A stretch of 64,000 nt of DNA from Alysiella filiformis (GCF_014054525.1 NZ_CP059564.1:320357-384356); one strand, 5' to 3'; shown: positions 42,194 to 51,716, counted from the first letter of the stretch. A program made the numbers and translations. The notes: generated from the letters alone by a model not told the origin.

Positions 42194-44086
42194 TTACGCG
42201 CTCTCATCGTCTTCCGCAACAGGCGCGGCATTCGGCACCACAGCCAAATATTTCAACGCCACAAATTGCGTTTCCGTATCCACTTCTTGCACCGCCAATT
42301 TCAGCATGGATTTGGGCGCAATTTCCATGGGAATGCCCGTTGCCCTTGCCACCAAAGGCACGCCTTCCAGCCGCACCAAATCGTCTTTCAACAATACCGC
42401 ATTGATTTCACGCACATTTTCTTGCTGCAACCACACCATTGCCCAATAGCTTTCCATCATGTCTTGAAACGCGCGATATGCCGTGTATGCCGTTTCAAAA
42501 TTATTGAGCGCAACAAACAAATCGCTGTCGTTTTTGGCAAAACGCGGTGCGCTGCCGTTTAAGGCTGCCTGTAATTGTTTTTGGTTGATGTAGTCGCAAG
42601 CGCGGCGCAGGGGCGATGTGAACCAGCCATAATGCGCCACATTCATGCCAATGTGCGGCTCGGAATGCGTGGACATGCGCACACGTCCGCTCGGCTGCAC
42701 GCGAAACAGACCGCCCAACTCCTTGTCGTGCAACAATTTTGCCCAACTGGTGTTTGCCAAAATCATCATTTCGCTGACCAAAGTGTCTATTGGCGAACCG
42801 CGTTCGCGGCGCGTGATGATGACTTTATCATTTTCATCAAAATCAATGCCATAATCGTATTTTTTGGGCAAACTGGGGTCGGGGAAACGGTCGCGTTGTT
42901 TTTGTAATTGCTGTGCCAATTCAAGCAGATACAAACATTCGGCATGAAAGGGAAATTGCGGATTATCGGCATTGCCCACGCCCGTTTCGCTGTTGAAAAA
43001 CGGCTCAATGTTTTGAATGCGCAAATTGGCGACTATCGGCACAAGTTCAATGCGGCTTTCGGGTTCGGAAAGCTGGTAATCCGCGTCCACATCAAAATAA
43101 ATGCTGAACGCTGGCACATTTTTGCCTTCGTCCAAGCTGAATGCGCCAACCCAATTTTCAGGCAGCATGGTGATTTTGTTGGCAGGAAAATAAACCGTAC
43201 TTAACCTTTGCAAAACAATGTCTTCCATTTCGCTGGCTGCCTGAATGCCCAAAGCAGGCGCGGCAATGTGTATGCCAACCCGTTTCACGCCATTGCCCAA
43301 ATCTTGCACCGAAAGCGCATCGTCCACTTCGGTGGTGGACAAATCGTCTATGGAAAAGGCTTGCACATCAGCCACTTGCAAATTTTCAGGCAGCGTTGGC
43401 ACGTCAATTTGCGGAAAACTCGTGCCACGCGGAAAATATTTGATTTCAAAGCGTTGCAACAAATATTGCGGCACAGAAGTGATGCCGCCCGTGTGTTTCG
43501 CCAATTCATAGGCAGACATTTTCAGCGCGTCTGCCGCCTTGTGAAAGGCTTTGTATGCCAGCGATTGCTTGTCGGGCGCGTGCAAAATTTGCGGCAATTC
43601 GGTGGCAATTTCATCGGGCAGGCTGCCTGAAACCAGCGCGTCTGCCCAAGATTGCATTTGTGCGTCTTGTTGGGCTTTGCGCTCAATGGCGGCAAGGGCT
43701 TGTTTTAACACATCTTCGGGCGCGGCTTTGAAAATGCCTTTGTTTTTTTTGTGAAAATACATGGGCGCGGCATACAAAGCCATCAGCGTGGCAGCCTGTT
43801 GAATGGTATTGGGTTTTGCGCCAAAATATTCTTGCGCGGCAGATTCAAACGAAAATTCGTCTGCGCCCACGCTTTCCCAAAGCAATTCGGTGTCCATATC
43901 GTTGGCTTCGGCTTGGGCGGACTGCATGAAATCGTCCATATTGCCGTTAAATTCAAAAAACACGTTGCTGGTTTTGATTTTGACGCGCTTGCCGTGTTGC
44001 GTATCGGCTTGGTAGCTTGCATCGTTTTTTTGGACGATTTGGGCGGCTTTGAATTGTCCGCTTTCTTCATAAAAAATGTTTGCCAT
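42194..44086 (-). CDS. RNB-domain exoribonuclease (RNase II family)
   Basis: This encodes 630 residues. The catalytic RNB domain spans about 245-540, with the acid cluster in FSIDDLSTTEVDDALSV and the RNB signature FTSPLRRACDYINQ near residue 490. A C-terminal S1-like region with KSMLKLAVQEVDTETQFVAL follows. The N-terminal 230 residues are diverged from canonical E. coli RNase II/R and hold helical and cold-shock-like parts. It is a 3'-5' exonuclease on single-stranded RNA by family. Similar proteins are common in betaproteobacteria. Confidence 0.88.
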   Translation of the reverse strand: MANIFYEESGQFKAAQIVQKNDASYQADTQHGKRVKIKTSNVFFEFNGNMDDFMQSAQAEANDMDTELLWESVGADEFSFESAAQEYFGAKPNTIQQAATLMALYAAPMYFHKKNKGIFKAAPEDVLKQALAAIERKAQQDAQMQSWADALVSGSLPDEIATELPQILHAPDKQSLAYKAFHKAADALKMSAYELAKHTGGITSVPQYLLQRFEIKYFPRGTSFPQIDVPTLPENLQVADVQAFSIDDLSTTEVDDALSVQDLGNGVKRVGIHIAAPALGIQAASEMEDIVLQRLSTVYFPANKITMLPENWVGAFSLDEGKNVPAFSIYFDVDADYQLSEPESRIELVPIVANLRIQNIEPFFNSETGVGNADNPQFPFHAECLYLLELAQQLQKQRDRFPDPSLPKKYDYGIDFDENDKVIITRRERGSPIDTLVSEMMILANTSWAKLLHDKELGGLFRVQPSGRVRMSTHSEPHIGMNVAHYGWFTSPLRRACDYINQKQLQAALNGSAPRFAKNDSDLFVALNNFETAYTAYRAFQDMMESYWAMVWLQQENVREINAVLLKDDLVRLEGVPLVARATGIPMEIAPKSMLKLAVQEVDTETQFVALKYLAVVPNAAPVAEDDESA

Positions 44087-44151
44087 GATGATTTTGCTTG
44101 GTTAATGGGAAGGTGCATTGTAGCGGAAAAAGCGATTTTCAGGCTGAAACC

Positions 44152-44356
44152 TGTGCAAAACCGACTTTATAAACTGACGTAGGGGCGGTTTTCTATCCAG
44201 CCCTTTCTCAATTTATTGATGAAAATAAAAATGAGGGCAGATGTGAAATCTGCCCCGTTTAGGGTCGCAGAAATTTTCATTCTTATCAATAAATTGAAAA
44301 AAGGGCGGATATGAAATCCGCCCCTACGTCAGTTTAAAAGTAGGTTTTACAAAGGT
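44152..44356. mobile_element. MITE-like element, family D, copy 1
   Basis: An 18-bp perfect inverted repeat AAACTGACGTAGGGGCGG at 44171-44188 and 44318-44335 lies inside longer imperfect arms (GTGCAAAACC... and ...GGTTTTACAAAGG). The interior contains hairpins of GGGCAGAT and GGGCGGAT type. Confidence 0.75.
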
Positions 44357-44376
44357 TTCAGGCTGCCTGAAACTTG

Positions 44377-45294
44377 TTATTCCAAAGCCGCATTCAATCG
44401 GCGTTCAATTTCATCGGCATCAAATTCACGCGCAATCAATTCAAAGCGACTGTCGCGCCGCCACGAAACCTGATTCGCGCCCCAACCGCCATCTACCCAG
44501 TTGAGCCACACCCAAGTATCCAGCACCTGAAACACCCCTTTGGCGCGCACCAAACCTTGCGCCAACTGCGGCAAATCGTCAAAAAATTGGGTAAGCCGTT
44601 CGCCATCAAAATTGCGTCCTGCGGCAAATGTGAAACCTTGCGATTGAAAGCCCATGCTGTTTTCAGGCAGCGTTTTGAGCCGATAACGCGGTTTTTCGCT
44701 CACGGGCAAATTGAGCCATTCGGGGTTCATTTGCGCGTTTTTCACTTCGGCAATCAGGGTTTTTGGGGGGAAGAGTTTGGCGGCTTGCTCGTGAAATTGA
44801 GCCAGTTGTTCGGGGCTGCACAAATCGGTTTTGCTTGCCAGCAGCACATCGCACACGCCAATTTGGTCTTGATAAAGCGCGTGTCGGGCATAATCGGGAT
44901 TGATAAACTGGCGCACGTCCACCAGCGTGAACACGGCGGCAATTTCCAACACATTGGCAAATTCGGGGGCTTTGAGTTCATCAATCACGCCTGCTGCGTG
45001 TGCCAAGCCGCTTGCCTCAATGATGATGCGATGGGCTGGATTGTTGTGCAACATTTTGCGTATGGTTTCGCCAATTTGGTCGCCGCCCGATGTGCAACAC
45101 AGGCAGCCACCTGAAATTTCTGCCACAGGAATGCCATTGTTGGACAACACCGCACCATCAATGCCAATTTCGCCAAATTCATTGACGATGATGAGCCATT
45201 GTTCCGACTCGGGTTTTTGTGCAATCAAACTGCGAATGGCGGTGGTTTTGCCCGTGCCTAAAAAACCTGAAAACAGGTGTACTTGGGTTTTCAT
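44377..45294 (-). CDS. CobW/COG0523-family metallochaperone GTPase
   Basis: This encodes 305 residues. Walker A is GFLGTGKTTAIRS at residue 9. The family metal-binding motif GCLCC is near residue 63, with EFGEIGIDG before it and ASKTDL as the guanine-specificity motif. The C-terminal CobW domain extends to 305. Members insert or deliver zinc, cobalt or other metals; the closest named homologue is YjiA/ZnuG type. It is bracketed by two family D elements at 44152 and 45361. A Zur gene lies 9 kb upstream but the link is inference. Confidence 0.88.
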   Translation of the reverse strand: MKTQVHLFSGFLGTGKTTAIRSLIAQKPESEQWLIIVNEFGEIGIDGAVLSNNGIPVAEISGGCLCCTSGGDQIGETIRKMLHNNPAHRIIIEASGLAHAAGVIDELKAPEFANVLEIAAVFTLVDVRQFINPDYARHALYQDQIGVCDVLLASKTDLCSPEQLAQFHEQAAKLFPPKTLIAEVKNAQMNPEWLNLPVSEKPRYRLKTLPENSMGFQSQGFTFAAGRNFDGERLTQFFDDLPQLAQGLVRAKGVFQVLDTWVWLNWVDGGWGANQVSWRRDSRFELIAREFDADEIERRLNAALE

Positions 45295-45360
45295 GTTGGT
45301 GTTCCATGCAATAAAAGGTGGAATTTTAGTGGATTTTGCGGCATTCAGGCAGCCTGAAAC

Positions 45361-45502
45361 CTTTGCAAAACCTACTTTTAAACTGACGTAGGGGCGGATT
45401 TCATATCCGCCCTTTTTTCAATTTATTGATAAGAATGAAAATTTCTGCGAACCTAAACGGGTCAGATATGAAATCTGCCCCTACAAACCGAGTTTTGCAA
45501 AG
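45361..45502. mobile_element. MITE-like element, family D, copy 2
   Basis: Outer arms CTTTGCAAAAC (45361) and GTTTTGCAAAG (45492) and an inner AAACTGACGTAGGGGCGG at 45380 that matches copy 1. The right inner arm has degenerated. With copy 1 it brackets the CobW-type GTPase. Confidence 0.7.
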
Positions 45503-45514
45503 ATTTCAGCCTTT

Positions 45515-45589
45515 CGGTACACGACAAAAAATCATTTCCGTAGGTCGGGCATTTATGCCCGACAATGTGCTACAAAATGTCGTGTACTG
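45515..45589. mobile_element. MITE-like element, family A, short copy (75 bp)
   Basis: CGGTACACGACA (45515) and TGTCGTGTACTG (45578) bracket a small palindrome (TCGGGCATTTATGCCCGA). It adjoins family D copy 2. No gene is seen in 45295-45737. Confidence 0.65.
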
Positions 45590-45737
45590 AAAGGCTGCCT
45601 GAAAAGATGAACCCATTGAATCAAATCGCCCCCTATTTTGTCATGGCAAAAAACAAACCAAGCTGCCTGAATGCGTGTTTCAGGCAGCTTGGTCTGCTTT
45701 TCTTGTGGTTATGGTGTTTGTTTGTGAAGCAAGAAAA

Positions 45738-47057
45738 TCATTTTATTGGGCTTTGTTTGGTTTGGATAAACAAACTCAAAATGCCAGCAATGCCCAACAT
45801 CACACCCGCCATCATGATGGCATTGGCAGGATTGCTGCCCAACAGATTGTCGTAAATGGTGCCAAAAGTTAAAGTTTGGATAAACATCGGTATCACAATC
45901 ATCATGTTGATGATGCCCATGTACACGCCATAACGCGCTTTTGGCACTTCGGCAACCGCAATCAAAAACGGTACGCCCATAATGGAAGCCCACGCCACGC
46001 CCATGCCCAACATCGGCACAAACAACATGAACTTGTTTTCAATAAACGGCAACGCCATCAAACCCACCGCCGCGCAAAACAATGCCACCGCGTGAACGTA
46101 TTTGGCGGCATATTTTTTGGTTAAAGCCATCAAGCCAAATGCCGACAGGAATGTGATGAAATTGTAAAACGCGCCCATGTAACCATTCCACGCCACGGCT
46201 GCCTGAAAGGCTTCGGATTTGACATCGGTAGAACCAAATGCCGATTGTGCCACCGACAACGCCACAAATTGCCAATAAATGAACAAAGCGTACCATTGAA
46301 ACAAATAAATCAAAGCCAAAAAACGCAAAGGCTTGGGCATTTCTTTGATTGCCACAGCAATGTCTGTTAAAGCATTGACAAAACCAGAGGGTTTGGCACG
46401 AATGGCGGCAATTTCTTGTTCCGACAAACGCGGCTCTGGCGTGGAAAGCACCGACACCAGCACCGAACCAATCGACAACACCGCCCCCAAATAAAATGAA
46501 CCGTAAACCCAATACGGAATGCCCGCGTCAGACTGCCCCGAAATCACTTTTTGGAAAAGCGGCAGCGACAAATACGCCAACACCGCCCCCAATCCCGTAA
46601 ACATCGATTGCATTAAAAAGCCTTTGTTTTGCTGTTCGGTGGGCATGGCATCGGCAACAAAGGCGCGATAGGGTTCCATAGCCGTGTTGTTGGCAATGTC
46701 CAAAATCCACAACATCAGCACCGCCATCCACAGCGCGGTAACGTGCGGAAACAGCAACAGCGCAATGCTGCAACCAATCGCCCCCCACATAAAATAAGGA
46801 CGGCGGCGACCTGTAAACACGCCTTTGCCTTCAACCCAAGTGCGGTCGCTCATCGCGCCAATAATGGGCTGCACAATCAAGCCTGTAATGGGGCCTGCCA
46901 AATTCAAAATCGGTAATTGCCCCGCATCGGCATTCAAAAACAAATAAATGGGCCCGACTGCACTCTGTTGCAAACCAAAGCTGTATTGAATGCCAAAAAA
47001 ACCGAAATTCATCAGCATGATTTGTCGCAAAGTCATGTGGACTTGTTGAGCGTTCAT
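45738..47057 (-). CDS. MFS sugar transporter (SLC45/maltose-type)
   Basis: This encodes 439 residues with about 12 transmembrane segments. GGAG precedes the ATG. Conserved sequence includes FGFFGIQYSFGLQQSAVGPI, PIIGAMSDRTW and GRRRPYFMWGAIG, as in the Neisseria maltose transporter and the sucrose/SLC45 group. The LacI-type regulator gene immediately upstream on the same strand supports a sugar-uptake role. The sugar itself cannot be read from sequence; maltose or a related disaccharide is a reasonable guess. Confidence 0.85.
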   Translation of the reverse strand: MNAQQVHMTLRQIMLMNFGFFGIQYSFGLQQSAVGPIYLFLNADAGQLPILNLAGPITGLIVQPIIGAMSDRTWVEGKGVFTGRRRPYFMWGAIGCSIALLLFPHVTALWMAVLMLWILDIANNTAMEPYRAFVADAMPTEQQNKGFLMQSMFTGLGAVLAYLSLPLFQKVISGQSDAGIPYWVYGSFYLGAVLSIGSVLVSVLSTPEPRLSEQEIAAIRAKPSGFVNALTDIAVAIKEMPKPLRFLALIYLFQWYALFIYWQFVALSVAQSAFGSTDVKSEAFQAAVAWNGYMGAFYNFITFLSAFGLMALTKKYAAKYVHAVALFCAAVGLMALPFIENKFMLFVPMLGMGVAWASIMGVPFLIAVAEVPKARYGVYMGIINMMIVIPMFIQTLTFGTIYDNLLGSNPANAIMMAGVMLGIAGILSLFIQTKQSPIK

Positions 47058-47148
47058 GATGTTATCTCCATGATATTGAGGATTTTTTTAATGGTTGGGA
47101 AAAAGGGCGGTTCGGTGCAACATCAAAAATTGTCGTGTACTGTAAATC

Positions 47149-48186
47149 TCATTGTCCCCAATGGCGCGGCAACACCGAATTGCGCCAAATGGTTTCGCCT
47201 TGCACACAATGTGGTGTGGTTTGATGTTGTTGTTTTTCCAATAATAATTTAACGGCTTTTCTGCCCATTTCCACATAGGGCAATTCGGCGGTGGTCAGTT
47301 CGGGATACAGGGCTTCGGCAATTTGACTGTGGTTGTCGTAGCCTGCCACCGACATGGCTTGCGGCACCCGAATCCCCTGCGTACGCAACATACCGTAAAC
47401 GCGCATAGCCATTTCATCGTTGCCGCAACACAAAGCCGTGGGCGGATTGGGCTGGTTGAGTACACGGTCTAGGGCTTGCCACAAATCTTGAATGTTGTTG
47501 CTGCGGTCGGTGTAGCCTGTGGCGACCAGTTTTTCATCAAAAGCGATATTGGCTTCGGCAAGTGCAGCGCGGTAGCCTTGTAAACGCAGTTGTGTGGCAA
47601 TGATGTTTTCAGGCAGCGTGATATAAGCAATGCGCCGATGACCTTGCGCCAAAATTTGGCAAACCAATTCGTATTGTCCAAATGCGTCATCGGGCAACAC
47701 GGCTGGGGTGTGTTTTTGGTCAAAGCAATTCAACAGCACGATGGGGCAGCATTCAGGCAGCGTGGGCAGCTCAATTTCTTGATGAAATTCAGAAACATAA
47801 ATTATGCCTTCGGCGCGATATTGCTGAAACAAGCGCACCAACTGCACAAAGCCATCGGCGGTGCCACCTGTGTCGGCAACCATCAGTGTTTTGCCTGCAT
47901 CGTTGGCGGCTTTTTGTGTGCCTTGCACCAAAAAAGTGTCGGGCAAGCCGCGCAAATTGACTTCCTGCGGCATGGGGGCGATGTTGCCCGTTATCACGCC
48001 AATCAAGCCCGAACGCTGCGAGCGCAACGCCCGTGCCGCCAACGATGGCACATAGCCCAATTCCGCCATGGCTTGCTGTACGGCTTGGCGCGTGGCATCT
48101 TTAACGGGTGCATCATTGTTCAAAACACGGCTAACGGTTTTGGGCGAAACGCCAGCCAGCCGTGCCACATCGTAAATGGTTGTCAT
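47149..48186 (-). CDS. LacI-family transcriptional regulator
   Basis: This encodes 345 residues. The N-terminal HTH is TIYDVARLAGVSPKTVSRVL, with hinge RALRSQRS and a periplasmic-binding-like sugar domain. ATG at 48186. The MFS transporter lies 91 bases downstream, so the regulator and transporter are probably co-transcribed. A palindrome ATGACA-TCGG-TGTCAT just upstream (48205) is a candidate operator for autoregulation. Confidence 0.92.
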   Translation of the reverse strand: MTTIYDVARLAGVSPKTVSRVLNNDAPVKDATRQAVQQAMAELGYVPSLAARALRSQRSGLIGVITGNIAPMPQEVNLRGLPDTFLVQGTQKAANDAGKTLMVADTGGTADGFVQLVRLFQQYRAEGIIYVSEFHQEIELPTLPECCPIVLLNCFDQKHTPAVLPDDAFGQYELVCQILAQGHRRIAYITLPENIIATQLRLQGYRAALAEANIAFDEKLVATGYTDRSNNIQDLWQALDRVLNQPNPPTALCCGNDEMAMRVYGMLRTQGIRVPQAMSVAGYDNHSQIAEALYPELTTAELPYVEMGRKAVKLLLEKQQHQTTPHCVQGETIWRNSVLPRHWGQ

Positions 48187-48204
48187 ATTTGGCTACCGAG
48201 AAAA

Positions 48205-48220
48205 ATGACATCGGTGTCAT
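48205..48220 (-). promoter_or_regulatory. Candidate LacI-type operator
   Basis: Palindrome ATGACATCGGTGTCAT, 18 bases upstream of the LacI-family start. Spacing and symmetry suit a LacI-type repressor; binding is inferred. Confidence 0.45.
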
Positions 48221-48442
48221 AAATAATGACGCGATTTTAGGGTAACTTTTTGTTAAGCACAACCTTTTCTTGCGATTTTGGCGCAATTTTGGCAGAAACA
48301 GTTGATGTGTAACCAAAAAGGCACAATTTATTCACACCACAATGGGAATATTTGAATGATTAAGTTAATTTAAGATAAGATGATTTTTTTCAGGCAGCCT
48401 GAAACCCCATTTCCCCATACAACAAAATAGAGGCTCAACACC

Positions 48443-50257
48443 ATGGCAGTGAAATTATTGATTAAACAAGGTGGTTCAATCCGCGAATTGTCCGCCCAAT
48501 CGCACCACAGCGTGCAATACAACACCCAAGCCAACACACGCTATCAACTGATTGATGAACAAGGCAATTTGGTACACGACTACACCACGCGCGTTGAAAA
48601 TGGCAAATTGCTGATTGATGTGGCAGGCACATCTGCCAACCCCGATTTCATCTTAAATGATTACACCACCTACTTTACCGCCCCCACAAGCGGCAGCATG
48701 GGCAGTGGCTATTTTGGCGAAGCGGCAAACAGCCATGTGGCAAGCAGCAGCGCGGTTAAAGCGTCCACAGTCAGCCACTCATCGGGCGTGGGTGGGGTGC
48801 TGGCTGGTTTGGCTGTTTTGGGCGGCGTGGGAGCGGCTGCGGTGGCATTACGCAATGATTCTGATGACAAAAACAAAAAGGGCAATTCAAACCATTCGGG
48901 TGCGGACAATCATGCCCATTTGGGTAGCAACAACAGTTCCGCCAGCAACAATACGCCCGATAAAAACGACACCCCTGCCAGCAACAACAGCTCCGCCAGC
49001 AACAACAGCTCCGCCAGCAACAACAGCTCCGCCAGCAACAACAGTCCTGCCAACAACAGTCCTGCCAACAACAGTCCTGCCAACAACAGTCCTGCCAGCA
49101 ACAACACGCCCGATAAAAACGACACCCCTGCAAGCACCCCCACCACACCCGCCACAAAAGACATTTTGCATGGCAACAGCATTAAATTGCCCACCGCCTA
49201 CACCCACAAAGTGCTTTCAGGCAGCGATTTGAACGCCATTACCCAAGCCGCCAAAGGTGGCATGGAAATGAACCAATATCAATCCAACGAAGCCAACAAA
49301 AAAATCATCATCAGCGATTTGAACAATTTGTCGCGCGAAGTGCAGACTGAATTGTCGCTGTTTGTGGCTGGCTTGCTCAATCCACATCGTAAAGCGGCTG
49401 GCGTGGGTTTATTGAAAGTAACCGATGGCGCAATGGATTTTGCGCGTGATGTGGGCGATGAATATACCGCCCATGGCAAAACCATTCATATGCTCAAAGG
49501 ACACTTTGTTGCAGGCATTACACGAGCAGCCGCAAAATATGGCTTAAACACCAACAATAATTTCTACGAAAATGCAGGCTGGTTTGGCTCAAATATCAAA
49601 ACCTTAACACTAGATGAACTTAAAAAACATTTTTATGATATCGTGATTAGCATGTTATTTAACGATGCGGATTCAAATCATGGTCATGCCAAATCTTTGC
49701 TGAACGCCATGAATTCTCATGAACAAAATGCAGCAACCGATTATTTCGGCGTAGATACCAGTAATATTGGTAAAGAAGGCTGGAATTTGCACTTTATCCA
49801 AGCCACCGACCATCGTGCATACATTGATGACAAAGCCAAATTCACTACCACCATTGCCACCCCCGAAATCACGTCCATGCCAGCCAGCAAAACATCATCG
49901 CGCATGATTCATCTGGTGGACGATGACAACAGCCACCTTGCCACCACACAATTTGGCGACAGCAATGACCACACCCCCAAAATCACGCAAAAATTCACGT
50001 TCAGCCAGCTTTTGGAAGGCGATGTGCGGCAATTATCCGATGAATTTCAAGCCAACGACACTTTAGCATTGTCGCACAAAGCATTTGGTGCATTGAATGC
50101 CGATTTGTCCAACTTGAACCAACACATCGCCTACGACAGCAACACGGGTTTGGTCAGCTATGACGCAGATGGCGTTTCAGGCAGCCTTGCGCCCGTGGCA
50201 TTTGCTCAACTGGCAAAAGGCTTGCAAGCCGAAAACATTCATTTTGAAATTGTGTAA
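48443..50257 (+). CDS. Second type I-secreted protein of the shared-prefix family
   Basis: This encodes 604 residues; GAGG lies ahead of the ATG. Residues 1-95 match the prefix module of the two proteins at the left end, and a Gly/Ala stretch (GVGGVLAGLAVLGGVGAAAV) follows. About 150-235 is low-complexity spacer with NSSAS and NSPAN repeats and two NTPDKNDTPAS copies. The central region (about 240-470) contains a predicted helical domain with LLNPHRKAAGVGLLKVTDGA, ENAGWFG and NAMNSHEQ, resembling SEC10/PgrA- or CAP-like domains; this is tentative. The C-terminus (FTFSQLLEG, then HIAYDSNTGLVSYDADG) matches the ends of the giant protein's units and looks like a type I secretion signal. Confidence 0.8.
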   Translation: MAVKLLIKQGGSIRELSAQSHHSVQYNTQANTRYQLIDEQGNLVHDYTTRVENGKLLIDVAGTSANPDFILNDYTTYFTAPTSGSMGSGYFGEAANSHVASSSAVKASTVSHSSGVGGVLAGLAVLGGVGAAAVALRNDSDDKNKKGNSNHSGADNHAHLGSNNSSASNNTPDKNDTPASNNSSASNNSSASNNSSASNNSPANNSPANNSPANNSPASNNTPDKNDTPASTPTTPATKDILHGNSIKLPTAYTHKVLSGSDLNAITQAAKGGMEMNQYQSNEANKKIIISDLNNLSREVQTELSLFVAGLLNPHRKAAGVGLLKVTDGAMDFARDVGDEYTAHGKTIHMLKGHFVAGITRAAAKYGLNTNNNFYENAGWFGSNIKTLTLDELKKHFYDIVISMLFNDADSNHGHAKSLLNAMNSHEQNAATDYFGVDTSNIGKEGWNLHFIQATDHRAYIDDKAKFTTTIATPEITSMPASKTSSRMIHLVDDDNSHLATTQFGDSNDHTPKITQKFTFSQLLEGDVRQLSDEFQANDTLALSHKAFGALNADLSNLNQHIAYDSNTGLVSYDADGVSGSLAPVAFAQLAKGLQAENIHFEIV

Positions 50258-50271
50258 GCACCTGTATTCGT

Positions 50272-50299
50272 AGGGCAGATAATCATCTATCTGCCCTTA
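50272..50299. terminator. Hairpin between convergent genes
   Basis: GGGCAGATA and TATCTGCCC pair around a six-base loop just after the stop at 50257. No long T-run follows, so it may be a REP-like hairpin instead. Confidence 0.4.
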
Positions 50300-50320
50300 T
50301 CCACATTTGGATGAGGTCGT

Positions 50321-51415
50321 TTAACATGACCCCAAACGCGCACAATAATCCGCCGTGCGCGTGTAGCCATATTGCCATTGCGCCAACATCATCTGCACAA
50401 ATTGCGCGTGGCTGCCCCAATCCACTTTCAGGCAGCCTGAACGCCAATCCCACGTTTTTGTTGCCACATCGCCACGCAAAACCACCGCATTATCGGCAAA
50501 CGGCAAACGATGAATGCGCGTATTGGGCGACTCAAAACACGCCATTTCCGCATGACGGCAATGGGCATTCGTCCCAAACACGCGCCCAATCGCCGCGTGT
50601 GCCACCGCCGAATAAGGCATTTTGTGTTCCGTCCACACCGTGTGCGCCAAATCACAAGCCCGCTCCACAGGCTGCAAATCCAGCACAGCCCCCATGCACC
50701 AACCCAAATCATCAACATAAACAGGTGCTTGATAATACATATCACAAATTGACACCGCCACCGCCAACATCGGCACATGCCGTTCACACACATGAGCCAA
50801 ACGCGCAATCCGCCAAGGCGCATGGCGTGCCACCGCACAAAGAGGCGGATGATTACGCCAAAAATCGCACACCTTTGGCGGCGCAAACCAAAGCTGTTGC
50901 CACAACACCGCCCCACAAGGCGATTCAAGCATTCGGCTGCCTGAAATCAACACATCAGGCGCAACACAAGCATGGCGTTTGGGCAAACTTTGAGCCAAAT
51001 CAGCCACATCGTCCAGCCAACGTTCAAGCAGCCCAATCGGTTCAAACAGCGCGTAAGTTTGCAAATGCGCCAACAAAGTTGCCACATCATCGCCCTCATG
51101 AACGCGCCGCAAACGCGCCCGATTGCCCGTTTGCCACCACCGCCAAGCAGCCTGAAACCAAGCCGCCGCCCCCACCCTACGCGGCAGCCACACCGACCGC
51201 GCCACCCGATAAAACGCCACCGAAGTGAGCAAATCACAAAGCCGTTCAGGTTCAGGCGCTTGCGACACCAGCCAAGCCGCAAGGCTGCCACCACAACTGC
51301 CCACAATCACATCAGGCGCACGCTGGTGGTCAAACAAAGCCGCATAGCAGCCCAAAAAATACGCCAAACGCGAGCCGCCCCCCGAAAACATCAACAAATT
51401 ATTGTACGGTTTCAT
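50321..51415 (-). CDS. Patatin-like protein with Cys in the nucleophile position
   Basis: This encodes 364 residues from the ATG at 51415 (AAGGTGGGG upstream). The oxyanion loop FSGGGSRLAYFLG at residue 10 is patatin-like. The nucleophile elbow normally reads GxSxG; here it reads VGSCGGSLAA near residue 40, so the aligned catalytic position is cysteine. The second catalytic residue, an Asp, may be in FADNAV near the C-terminus. Patatins are lipid acyl hydrolases. Whether this protein is active, altered or dead is unclear. Confidence 0.7.
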   Translation of the reverse strand: MKPYNNLLMFSGGGSRLAYFLGCYAALFDHQRAPDVIVGSCGGSLAAWLVSQAPEPERLCDLLTSVAFYRVARSVWLPRRVGAAAWFQAAWRWWQTGNRARLRRVHEGDDVATLLAHLQTYALFEPIGLLERWLDDVADLAQSLPKRHACVAPDVLISGSRMLESPCGAVLWQQLWFAPPKVCDFWRNHPPLCAVARHAPWRIARLAHVCERHVPMLAVAVSICDMYYQAPVYVDDLGWCMGAVLDLQPVERACDLAHTVWTEHKMPYSAVAHAAIGRVFGTNAHCRHAEMACFESPNTRIHRLPFADNAVVLRGDVATKTWDWRSGCLKVDWGSHAQFVQMMLAQWQYGYTRTADYCARLGSC

Positions 51416-51577
51416 CAAACAGCCCCACCTTACCCAACAAAATTCAAAAACACATTATGGCAAACGTGGCGTTGCGCCGCCACACCCACGCCAAAGGAAG
51501 CGGCACGTCCCAGCACTCGCATCAAACAAAATTTCATTACAAAACAATCACAAAACAAAAAACACACCACCAGCCCA

Positions 51578-51605
51578 TTTACAAAAAAACAAAAGTCAGT
51601 ATAAT
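51578..51605 (+). promoter_or_regulatory. Promoter of tRNA-Leu
   Basis: TTTACA (51578) and TATAAT (51600) with a 16-base spacer, 17 bases before the tRNA. Confidence 0.75.
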
Positions 51606-51622
51606 ACCAATCTTCAACACCA

Positions 51623-51707
51623 GCCCAGGTGGCGAAATTGGTAGACGCAGGGGACTCAAAATCCCCCGCCGCAAGGTGTGTCGGTTCGAGTCCGACCCTG
51701 GGCACCA
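51623..51707 (+). tRNA. tRNA-Leu (CAA anticodon)
   Basis: An 85-base class II tRNA beginning GCCCAGGTGGCGAAATTGG, anticodon loop CTCAAAA, long variable arm and encoded CCA. Confidence 0.96.
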
Positions 51708-51716
51708 AATGCCACA

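Noticed and set aside
45565-45855. 96-codon plus-strand ORF
   Set aside because: It begins in a family A repeat, passes through DUS copies and then runs antisense to the MFS transporter gene.
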